Source: Polydactylus sextarius (Eukaryota; Chordata; Actinopteri; Polynemidae). From it: DNA of 64,000 nucleotides. A model generated the notes under the pieces. It was not told the DNA's origin and searched no databases. It was given only the letters and a program-made list of their open reading frames with translations. A program made the translations under genes and the position numbers. The DNA lies in contig CM028916.1 in the NCBI GenBank assembly GCA_016801845.1, positions 11,591,514 to 11,655,513 of the forward strand, written 5' to 3'. Positions 25,300 to 37,800 of this stretch are shown one piece after another; position 1 is the first letter of the stretch, and every line of letters starts with the position of its first letter.

Positions 25300-27426
25300 T
25301 TTATAAAGTAACAGAATCTAGTGGGACATACACCACACTGTATCTTAAACTGATGTATTACACTTTGATGCTTCATTTATGGTTTTGCTTTTGTTTTATA
25401 CTATATACGTTCTATATTCAGTTATTTAACAGTATGTTACTAAGTGTGAGTTTCAATGGAGTTGGCAATGTCTAACGTCATGGAACAGAACAATTTAGGC
25501 TCTAGGATGTCTCAATGGAAATGATTAATACTTGATTTTTTTTATCTCTGTGATTGAATGTACAGAATTGTATGTTATGCTTATGTCCACTAGATACTGT
25601 TCATGGCTTGTTCTGTTAAAATGTGCAAAATCTCACTGCCGGCCCCTATTAAATGAACATTAAATTTGGCAAAAACCCCCAATACTGTTTGATTTAATGA
25701 GTTATTTTTTACTGAAAAAAAGAAAGAAAACAAGAGATGAGTTCACTCCCCGGTGTCCAATAGTTCTGTTATGGGAAGTGGGACTAGTCTACAGTTAGTC
25801 ACAAGTATGAAGTCTATTAGAAATGGGTCATTTCGATTCAGCATGATGTACAAGGTGTTGAAAAATATTAATAATTCCTTTTTGAGATGTATGTACTTAA
25901 ATACATGCAGTATATAGCAGAGGCTGTTCAGGTTCCAAATTCAACCCATACCTCCTGGACACTTTGCAGACCTGCTGACCCTTCAGTAATCTAAAGAGAT
26001 AAAAATGGAAGTGGACACTAATGAGCACAAATGTACAAAGTGTAAAATAATATCAGAGGCATCTGAAAACCGAGGGTAAAAAATTATTGGTTCTCCACAG
26101 TTTGCAAAATTTCCCACAAATATATGACTGTGTGATGACTCAGTAAAGCTGAATGAACCTAACCTAACAGAAGGACACATTGCCACAAACCAGCAGCTAA
26201 ATAAGCTGAAGACAACTAAAGACAATAATCAATAATGAATGACTATAGATAAAGTAATAATTCAGTGCTGTAGTGTCTAGCTACAAACTGACCAGCTGGC
26301 CCTAAATGTTCTGCAGTGAGACATTTTTTTTTAATGCCATCTCCTGTTTTTTTCTTTTTCTGTCATTGCCTTTGAAGTCAAATCACCAAACAACTGTCAA
26401 CAAATGCACTTATGCATGCAAATTCACTTACGATAGTGAAGTAGGTGTGTTTTACCAAGCAGTTACATGGTTCACGATGATGGTAAACTCCCAATTTCAC
26501 CAGCCGTGGTCACTTCATGAACTCATGTCTTCCTTCCTCTTTTATGCGATTTAACTTTGATTCACAACAGTGTGGTATCTATTCCCCTAACTCTCCATTG
26601 ACCACTCAGAAGCAGTGAATCAGAAGCAATTCTGAATATTGTAATTTCATAGAAATTCCTCTTTTAGAAATGTCTGCTATGGGTCGATTTCCAAAGAGGT
26701 TGTTTGTGACATAAAATGTATCTCACTGCCCCCCACTCTGATTCCATCCCCTCCGCTTCTAAGGTGATTAGCTGTAAAAAGACAGTCTGTCCATGTTCTA
26801 AAGCCGGCGAAGTTACATTTATTTGAGTGGCTGTGAAGGCAGCCAGTCAGTGTCGAGTGCTTGCATTTCATAAGGAGGTTGCCAGTTGAGCCTGAAAAGA
26901 TGCCAAGTAGGTGCAAAACCCCACATTTAAAATCCCCACCCTAAAATATCTTTCTGAGAGAGGTTTTGGGAAGCTTCTGAGGCATTACACATTCAACCAA
27001 AATTCCATTGTGTATATGTCACATCACAGAACAAGGATCAAAACCCTGTTCAACCATTCTCTGATACCTTTAAGTGCTTCGCCACATGTTAAGCTGAAAT
27101 TGATTCACATACTGCTTGCATGCAATGACACACACCTTTCTAAGTAATGTTGTAACACTTACTGGATGAGACTGTGCCCTGTGTACTGGATATATGTAAA
27201 AATTATCAAACCTCAGCATTGGTGTTAACCATACAGTAAATCACCTTCCTGTGAGTATGAAATGAAATGTTGACACACATTTCTGACAAATGACAGCTCT
27301 CTTCTGAAAAAATATTGTGACATGGCAGGATGTGTGTCCATTACTTAAAGTCACCTCTTTCCACAACTTTCAGTGTCTCTGCTAACAATGCTGGGATAAT
27401 AGTGTGAGTTTTTAGAAATTTCAACA
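25300..27426. other. 3' flank of gene A and spacer before gene B
   Basis: The 3' UTR of gene A probably ends at one of two ATTAAA polyadenylation signals, 25648-25653 and 25659-25664. The rest of the 2.1 kb spacer shows no gene, RNA or transposon that I recognise. The promoter of gene B must lie here; no clear TATA box is visible near 27.4 kb. Confidence 0.5.
25648..25664 (+). other. candidate polyadenylation signals, gene A
   Basis: Two ATTAAA hexamers, at 25648 and 25659, lie about 350 nt after the stop codon of gene A. Confidence 0.5.
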
Positions 27427-28458
27427 ATGAAGATAACTTGTACAGCCTTTGTGATCCTCATCCAAACATTACATTGTTTGGCATCAGACGGTACAGTATT
27501 CTAACTTTTCACTTTAGGGTTGTCATTCATATTGCATTCTGAAGCTCTTGATATTTCAGACTATTTTTTCTAGATTTGCTACAACTGAATATTGTTATTT
27601 TAATTTTAAGAGCATGTTGTTCAGTTGTTCACCATTTGTCCAATAATTCTGAAAACTATGATTAACAGAACACTGTATTAAGTATTTGAACAAATTTCCT
27701 CTACAGATTCAGAATTTGTACTGACAAACAAGGGCACTGATTCCTGTCTGCCTAAAATACATGGCTTCTGCTCTCCCGTTCGCTGGACGACTGGTGACCG
27801 GCTTATGACTGTCTGGCTGGCAGTAAAGTGCCTGGGAGTTCAGGGGAAAAGTGTGGGGAGTGAAATAAGTTTATACGATTGTGATGAAAACAGCGAACTC
27901 CAAAAGTGGGAATGCAAGAATGGAACACTGCTCGCTCTCAAAGGACAAGAGCTTTACATTTCATTCAATGCTGATAACAATCCAGTTCTGTCCAATACAA
28001 TTGGGCCCAATAACCACTTTACAATTTCACATACGGCGAGTGGTGCCTGCACAAGAACATCTAGAGGTACAGTATAGTAACTCATAATAAGTTTGGTACA
28101 ACTTTAAGTGGTGTGATTAAGACCAGAAACTGATGACTGAAAAACAACATTCAGCAGATTTACTGTATGTGCTGCCTTCAGTGAGCAGGAGTACACTTCA
28201 TGTAGTCATGTATTGAAATTTACAAGGCATGTGACAAACGCTTATAATTGTTATATTCTGTATTTTCACACTTCTCATGATATGTTAATCACAGTTACAA
28301 TTACAATACTCAAAATACTCACAAATACTGCCTTAAGAACCAATAATACCAATAATAATGATTTGTCACCTGCATGTTTTACATGTCTGTTTCTATGTAA
28401 TATTTTCTGTCGTCTTGTTTTGATTCACAGATATATGGTGAGTGTTAAGGGTAGTGTT

Positions 28459-28494
<36 letters not shown>

Positions 28495-28835
28495 TATAGA
28501 ATTCTATAATATATAGAATATGATTTTATTTATTCTTGAAATTTTGCAATAGCATTAACTGAAAAACTGCTTAGAAAATCTGTGATAAAATACAGATACA
28601 ACTCTTCTCAAACTAATTCAGCTATTCTTTCGCATGTCCCCCTTTTTTTTTTTTTTTTTTTTAGAACTTTACACCATCGGAGGAAATGCATATGGTAGGA
28701 TGTGCATGTTTCCTTTCCAGTACAAAGACAGGTGGTACTTGAGCTGCACCACAACTGACTCCCTGACACGTCGGCCATGGTGTGCTGTTGAAACAAAATA
28801 CGACCATGAACTCTGGGGATATTGCCCAACTACTT
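27427..28835 (+). CDS. mrc1: gene B exons 1-3: signal peptide, CysR and FN2 domains
   Basis: Exon 1 encodes a short leader (MKITCTAFVILIQTLHCLA). Exon 2 is the CysR domain with KCLGVQGKSVGSEISLYDCD and QKWECKNG; near its start it reads CLPKIHGFCSPVRWTTGDRL. Exon 3 is the FN2 module (GRMCMFPFQYKDRWYLSCT and WCAVETKY), preceded by a pure T tract acceptor. Confidence 0.92.
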
Positions 28836-31800
28836 GTGAGTACAACCTGTGAGAAAGAAAGTTAATGCAGTGAGAAAATCATGTCTTCACATTGTACATC
28901 TTTAAATGTGCACTGTAGTGGAGGCTTTCAATAATAATAATGAAGATAATAATAATAATAATAATAATGAAGATAATAATAATAATAATAATAATAATAA
29001 AGCTATGAGCATAAACATGACTTCATTTGATTTCAGACCAACCCAACTTAAGTCTGCACTTAAGTCACTCTAACATTTATTGAAAACAAAAAGGAGTAAA
29101 TGCGACCCTTCATGTTACATGAATAAGATATTACAATAGGAATCCATTGTATTAATTTTTTGTATATTGCACAGCCAAAGAGCACTGGGAGCAAAACCCA
29201 ACAACAGGAGAGTATTACCAGCTCAACACACAATCAGCGCTGACTTGGTTTCAGGCTGATGCCAGCTGCAAGCAGCAGGGTGCCTCCCTGCTCAGTATCA
29301 CTGATCCTCACCAGCAGGCTTATGTCACAGGTAAGATGGCAATTGCTTAAATACTTGATGTTATTATAAAGGAAACATGTTTGGTGTTTGTGGAATACCT
29401 GCCTTTGTCTTTCTTTACATCATTCTGTAAAATCAAAAGTATACTTCAGTCAACTTACACCTGTTATATGTGAATTCAACCCACTATTTTTATGTACATG
29501 GTTAAATGAAAACACACTTTTCTGTTAGAAAATAAGTAAGCAATTATTATACTTTTTCTGTGTTGTTGATTAACAAACACTAACAGCACTGCTAGCAAGA
29601 GCAGACAGGGGACAAAGGAGCAAGCTTTGGATTGGACTAGCCCTGGAACAAGAACATGGCTGGCAGTGGACTAACAGGAAGCCTTACCGTTATCTGAATT
29701 GGGATTCAGGTAGGTTTTCTTTTAACTTCAACACTTTTAGTAGCTGCTCTGACAATATCACAGATGGATGGAGTCCATTTGCTGAAACTATGCTGTAATA
29801 ATGTAACTTCATAGTCTTAAATTCATGTTTCACAAGGGTGAATTTGAAAGTGGTATCATCATCTCAAGTTTTACTATCATCTTGTTTTAGGACACCCACT
29901 TAATAATATAGGACACAGCTGTGGAATTGCTGATGGTACTCTACAGTTTTCCTGGCAAAGTTCGACATGTACCGTGAAACTAGGATACATCTGCTATAGT
30001 GACGGAACTGTTGCTCCTCCCACTGAAGGTATAGAAAAGACATATCTTCTATTGTATTTTACTCTAATGGCATCAACCATTGGTTGGTGTATCACTATTT
30101 TGTCTTTCATTAATTGTACGATATCTGTCACTCAGTTGAAATATTTATTTGTTCTTTTCATAATCAGCTCCTGAGGGATTTTGTTCACCTCCTTGGATTC
30201 CCTACAATGGTCACTGCTTCCACCTTGATCGCGCTCCAAAAACATGGTCTAATGCTCAGAAACAATGCCGCATGGAAGGAGGGGATCTCGTCAGCATCCG
30301 AAGCGTGGAGGACCAAAGCTTTGTCATCTCTCAACTTGGATATGGTACGTGAAGATGTATAAACAGTGTAGCATGAAAGAAGCCTTTTGACAAACGACAC
30401 ATCTATAAAAAAGAGAAGAGCAACAGAAGAAATTTCTCTTTTGTCACCGATGGCCAAAAGAAACATGTTTTTCTTCTGTCCATGTCTGCAGCCTCAACTG
30501 ATGAACTTTGGATCGGACTGAATGACAGGAAGACAGAGAATCTGTTTGACTGGAGTGACCACTCTACTGTTCGCTTCACCAGCTGGGAATTTGGGAACCC
30601 TGCCATCTCTGCAGAGAATGAAGACTGTGTTCTGATCAGGGGAGAGGTAAGGCAGATCATGTGGGTATGGTACACATACTAACTTCTCGTAAAAGTATCA
30701 GTGACGAAGCTGACCTGCTTAGCTCAACAAAAACAGAAAATTGCATGGATATGAACCACACTTTAGTTCACTGCATACTATGAGGCAACAACCTGGGAGA
30801 GGCCCTTCCCTTATTCAACGTGATGATGCATCCATCATACTGTACTGTTTGTAGTTTCCATAAAAATATTTAACAGGATTTTTTTTTGCAGAATGGGAAC
30901 TGGGCTAATCGTAGGTGTGAGGAGAAACATGGCTACATTTGTATGAAGTTGGGTGCCCCTGAACATCCTAGTGATGAAGTGGACCAGAACATAGGCTGCA
31001 GAACTGTAAGTGAACTTAACATCTTTTAATTCATGAAAAAGTTTATCTCTGGTTGAAAATGCTCAACTACATTCTAAATTATGTTTTATATTGTATCATG
31101 GAACTATTGAGTAGGGATAATTTATGCAAATCAAAAGTAATGAAAATATTATCTTATAATTAATTATTTAATGGTTTTAGTTATTCTTCTCATTTTATTA
31201 TCATTATAATTATTATACAACAAACTGGATATTTAAGAAATACGGTCAATAGAACTATATAATGAAGAGATGTATACGTGTAAAGTACTTTCAATTCTAT
31301 TTTCACTGTGAAACAGTAGAGTTTAGGGTCAATTTAGGGTCATGAAAAGTTACATGGTTACAAAAAATATATATAAACTGCAAAGTGAAAGCCGCATATC
31401 AGCATCTTGGGAAGAGTATGTTTTACTTCTTTCTACCAAATAATGATGAATCATGTAAAAATTTGTCACGCTAATGTAGTTTTTCCACTTTTTTTTTTTC
31501 ATGCAATCCAGGGATGGAAAAGACACGGCTCCTACTGCTATTTTGTAGGGACGCAGACAAAGACATTTGATGAAGCCAAGGACGAATGCAAGAGTTCAGA
31601 ATCCTACTTAGTAGATGTTTCAACTGGGTAAATACATATTTATTTATTTTGAAGATACTTAACATCAGCATGCTGAATTTTAGAGGATGACATATCACTC
31701 AAACAACAAAACAACCAAAATACACTTTTGTGACTGCAAATCACTCACTCAAATAAGAAATTCCATCATTTTTCATATATACTTCCAGGGTGGATAATGC

Positions 31801-34800
31801 ATTCCTTGTCAGTTTGGTGGGTATGAGACCAGAGAAACATTTCTGGCTTGGGCTTTCAAACCAAAGAGACATTGATGAATTTGAGTGGACCAACACAAAG
31901 TCAGTAAAGTTCACTCACTGGAACGCCGACATGCCAGGTACAGGAAAAAAACAAAACTAAAATCGTCACACATAAGATGTGTTTGAAGGTGGCGTCAGCA
32001 TTTCACAATTGACAATCTATCTCTCACAAGGTCAACGACAGGGCTGTGCTGCCATGACTACTGGATTTTCCCCTGGGCTTTGGGATGTTTTGCCCTGCAC
32101 CAATCAGGAGAAATACATCTGCAAACATCTGGCAGATGGAGCATCTTTAACCCCTGCTCCACCAACTGTACCTCCACCCAAGTGTGCAGATGGCTGGACT
32201 AAAGTGGCAACAGGAAGTACCTGCTATAAGGTGAGAATCAACCCATCTTAACTCAAAAGTCAAACATATACACCTGCATTTTGGAAATAAATATTCTGCA
32301 ACTCAAGGAAACCCCTACCCCAAGTTTCAGGCTAGATATGTTTATTAGTGTAAACTAATAAACAAAACCAAAAGAGCTGCTCAGCACCAGGTAAAATGAG
32401 GAGCTGCAGTCAATGCTAATGATTATTATGAGTGGTATCTAATCTCATTTCAGTGCCACTCATATACACTGTTTCAGCCGTCTGGTATGGTGTCATTTCC
32501 AATCCATATCTTGAGCAAGCACTGATGAGATGTGTGTGCGTGGATATTGATTTTGCAAGAACTTTCACAGCACTTGCAAGGACAAAGCCGTAGCTTGAGT
32601 GAGGAGAATCTTTGCCTGTGAGAGAAATATTATAGTCCGGATGAAGAGAAATCTGGACAGATCAGTAGGATCTGTCCAGATATATTATTTCTTACACATT
32701 ATTCATACGTATTATTTCTTACACATAGGCAGTGCCATAAAGCACAACCAGACTTGCAACAATTTAAATAACGAAAATATATCTTCCTGTAGTCTGTAGT
32801 TTTAGAGATATAGCTACAGTAGACAAGTCTACGAAATTCCAGGACTTAGCTGGAAAATTCAAACAGAAACAACGTCAGGTTTTTAGGCTTTACTGTCTGA
32901 TCTACTGTCTGTACTTTTGGATTTCTGCAAATCCGATTACAGGCTGTTGGTGGAGCCACGGGAGCTGGATATTTTATTAATTTACCAGTTTCATGTACAA
33001 CTGTCTGAACATAGTGACAGTTTAGGTGAATATGACTAAAAATGTTATGCACTACATCTTGAAAGAGGCTTAAATCCTAGTTGAACTTCCTCCATTGTAT
33101 TTTAGGTTTTTTCAGACAAATCTCTAGAAAAGAGGACCTGGTATGAAGCCAGAGATTACTGCATGACAATTGGAGGAGACCTGCTCAGCATCCACAGCTC
33201 TGCTGATCAACAAATTTTATTTTACAGGTACAGTATGGCTTTAGTCTCGTGCTTTTAGCGAAGCACTGGAAAACAATGTCTATAACTTGTTTTCTGTACA
33301 TTTTTCTTTCCTTCGGTGTAAATTAAATGTTGGCTGCATCAAATAAGATCATCCTTGTTTTCATCATTGGTGACTAGTTGAAATCATTAACATGAGTTTG
33401 TCCACAGGTATAGTTCTCTCTGGATTGGACTCAGTGCTCCTGACCCAATGGATGGCTTCATATGGAGCGATAGATCCCCAGTGAGTAAACAGTTTTCTCT
33501 TGGTTGAGAAAATCAGTTTTAGTTTATGCAACTTAAGTGCAAATGAAATTGTCATTTAATAATTTTCTTATTTGCTTTTGTTGACAGGTTAATTTCCAAC
33601 ACTGGAAAGATGGAGAGCCAAACAATAGAACTACTGATGACTCTTGTGTTCAATTCGAACCCCATATTTTCAGATGGACAGGGTCTTGGAGCAATGTGAA
33701 CTGCAAGAAGAAGAATGGATGGCTTTGTCAGATCCGTGCAGGTGAAGCATGTGCATATAGTTACATCAGTGATAAACACACTATTGTCCTATAACATTGC
33801 TTGTTACCTGAACTGTGTGACTTAGGTCACTTATTTTCAGGATTGTGTTATTCACATATTCAGATGCATACCATTTCAATCCAAAGGTGCCCATAATCAC
33901 CTCAGTTCTCTGTTCAAACTGCAGCTATCCTTTGTCAATGTTTTTACAGGAAAGACTCCAAAGCCACCTCCAGACCCCATCATTCCTGGTAAGTGGGTTA
34001 CTTATTTTATATTAATGTTTGAGCGCAACATTCTGCAACAACATCCAGATACAAACTTAGAACAACATGTCATCAATTCAAAAAGAAAAAAAGGAAAAGG
34101 GTGTCAAGAAGGTCTTGAAAGTACATTTTGTATACCATATTGACCCAAATATTAGATGACTCTGAATATAAGACGACTCCTCTCCAACCCATTGTTAGAA
34201 AAATTAGTGAGTAGACACATGACCTGTAGTAGCGCACGTGCCTAATCTTGGAGCAGGTTTTTTGTTTCTTTCTTTCTTTTTATCATTATTTGTTGGAATT
34301 TTTGCTTTTTAATGATAGAGACAGTGTAGAGAGACAGGAATGAATGAGAGCACACCCAAGAAATCTCTGGGTGGTGATTTGAACTTGCAAACAGCTGCAT
34401 GGCTTAAATATGCCAATGTGGTATTATGCCACAACCGCTTTGCAATCCAGGCACTCTCTCGGGACAGTGTCTAACATGCATGTGCATAAGCATTACAACT
34501 ACCAACTACTTGCTAGCTGCAATGTGCGGAGCACTATTATCACCAGCCCAATTTTGAAATTATGGCGGGGTGCACAGTCTCGTCAATGTCTGAGAAACAC
34601 TGTCTCCTCTGCTGTTTGTTAACTTGCTCAGTGTTTGAGTCGCTGTATTCTAGAGAGTGTCCGTGTCGTGGTCGTATCTCTCCAGGTCACTGATGTGTGT
34701 GAGTGAGAAGAAGCTCTGATTCACTTGGGGAGAGACTTTTGACATCACCTGTTGGTTTAGACCCCCGGGTCTCTGGACCCCAAGACAACCCATCTTTTTT

Positions 34801-37800
34801 CAAGGCCAAAAATATTACACCACACTTCTAATTAATATGCTGCGAATTAGCTCAGCAGCCTCAAAAGTGAGAAGACTGTGCATTTTTTCCTATTGAATAT
34901 TTGTTTCACTGCATGCCAAGTGATGTATTTATGTTTGTAAATTAGACCGGAGACTTATCCTGGAAACTTAAAGTGTGATTTTTGTGTTAACTTATGAGGT
35001 GTGTGCTCTGCTCTGTCCTCTGATACAATGCTACCGTTACTGCTCTATGCAAGATATGAAACATTTGAAATGAAAAAATACAAGATTTGTCAAATTCTTT
35101 CTCAAAAGAGAATATGCCACACAGCATTTCTGCTGTGTGGGGTGAAATAAACTTGATTTTTAGCACTGCACACTTGTCAATTAAAACAATCTATAGTGAA
35201 AGCAATGGAATTGAAATTGAAAAAAAAAAAATCTGAAATTACAATTATGCAGAAGGTATATTTAATATTTCCGATATATTTTCAGACTTTAATAAGACCT
35301 CTGATGGGTGGATAGAATGGAATGGATATCAGTATTTTCTTAGTCAAAAGCCATTTGCCATAGAGGATGCCCGTCACTTCTGCCAACAGAGGCATGGTGA
35401 CTTGGTATCTATCAACAGTAATGGTGAGAATACGTTTTTATGGAACCAGGTGAGTAGTACACTTCTACAACACTATATATATGTCAATTCACTACAGAAT
35501 TTGTAGTATGTTTTTATCAATCTTTTCTGTCTGTGTCTAGATATCAGAAGTATATGGACCTTTCTGGATAGGCTTGTCGCTAGATATTGATGGAGCATCT
35601 ACGTGAGTATATAAAAAAAAAAAATGCAAATGAAGCTGGAATGGGAACACTTCTTTTTCTTAATTACATTATTAAATTTGAAACCGTTAAATAAGAAAAT
35701 AAAACTTGTTCAATGTTGTCCTTGCCAACTTAAATTGAGCATTAGAGCTAATTTTAAAATTGACTAAAAAGCCACAGATGGGAATGGAATACAAATATAC
35801 AAAGAATGAAAGACTTAAAGGAAAATTTGTCAATTCCAGACAAGACAGATTGATGGCAGATACAAACATGAAATAACTGCTCATTACTGCTTTTGTTCCA
35901 CTACCGAAGCAATTAGCAAATTGTGGTTGAGGTTTTAACCTGTAAAATTAACAAACATTTTATAGCTATCTTATTTTTTGTTTGTTTATTTTTTTTCTTA
36001 AATTATTCACAATGAGCTATATTTTTTGCACATTTTCAAATTGATTTCCTTTGTTACATTTAGGTGGAACGATGGCTCTCAAATGGTATTTCAAAACTGG
36101 AATGAAGGTCAACCTAAATTCAGAAATTATGATGAGACGTGCGCTTTCCTGTCATCATATAGTGGTGAGTAAACTACTATGATGTATCTTCAGCAACATA
36201 CATGCAAATGTAAATCGATAGTGTATTTAGACTACACATAGTGAATTTGTGAAAACGAGGGCATCGGGCAATTTCCTAGAACAATGTTCTCATTAGTGCA
36301 TCGATGGTGTATGCTCATATTTACATTCTAGTGGTAACCAGTTTCTGGTGACTGGTGACTCTCTGACAGAGAGTACCCAAGATTTGTCCAAAAAGTCACT
36401 TGATCTGTGTTCATGTAACTTTACTGAGAGCAGCTCTTTTGGTGATGGAGCTGGAGCATTTCTGGAGCAATGGTAAATAGAGATAGTCTTCACTATGTAG
36501 TCGCATGGAATTCACATGACCAATGGTACATGTGAAAAAAAAGCACTGAACAACAATATTATCATGTGGTTGGTTTTTAACATTTGAATTGATTTACAGG
36601 GTTCTGGCATGGTATTAATTGTGGGTACGAGTTCAAATTCATTTGTAAACGTAGTGGATCAACAGCTGTCAACACCACTGTGGCACCCACAGTTCCCCCT
36701 AAAGGCAGCTGTCTATCCAACTGGAAAAGATTTAACTCGAAGGTCAGAAAACTTTTAACTTTCATAGAAATGTTTTATTTAAGAAGATAGGAATATGAAT
36801 TTTTAAGTAGTGATTTTTCAAGGCACATTTTTTGATAATACTATTTTAAGATGTTATATAAAGCAGTTTGTGAAACAGAAAGGATCATATGCGATTGACT
36901 ATATTTGGCATATATTTTACAAATTGTAAAACAGCTCATCTCCCACCTCTAGTGTTACACAATCATTACTGACCAGAAATTAACCTGGGATGACGCAAGG
37001 ACACATTGCAAACAAATGGGTGGAAACTTGGCCTCTATTCCATCAAGACAAGTGGAAGGTTTGTTCTTTTCTTCAACAAAATATTAACTTCTGGTTCAGG
37101 GTGCATAGTCCATTCCACTTTTGGCACAACACTAGCACTCATAATAGTAGCATAACATAATAGCATAATAATAGCACTCATAATAAATTGGTAACTGAGC
37201 CGTCATTGGATTTAATTTATGTTGTGTGCAAGACAAACACAGAGAGACCTCAGTTCTTATCAAAATATTGAATGTTTTGTGAATTGTGAATGTTATTAGC
37301 TTCTGTTAGGTGGTGTACAATGCACCCCCGGAAGTCACTAAGACAGAACAGTATGTTGTGCTCCAACTAAAGTTGTAAGCGAAAATAATTCTAATGTAGA
37401 TATCTGAATCTCTTAACATGTTCAAATTTTCAGCATTTTTGATTACTCAAATGGCTGACACACCTACTACAGACCTGTGGATTGGTCTTCATAGTCGCCA
37501 GGCTTATGAATTTCTCTGGACTGATGGACAACCAAGGTCATATGTCAACTTGTTTTTTAATGTAAGTAACCCAGTTTGAATGGTGTTTTACAATGTGAAG
37601 CAAATATACTGTCTGGCACTCGTGAGAATTTCTGTGTGTATCTGTAGATAAAAATGTAACACTTTCTTTCTCCAATGTCAAATTTTAGAAACGCAACTAT
37701 CCCCAATGGTATACTTATCGAGGCATTACGGTAACAGTTCAAATTTTACTTTATATCAAGCATATCTGCATGCATGACTCATCAAGTACACCTCACTCTA

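Noticed and set aside
28930..29000. CRISPR-like or other spaced repeat array
   Set aside because: It is a plain AAT microsatellite with two interruptions, in a vertebrate intron.
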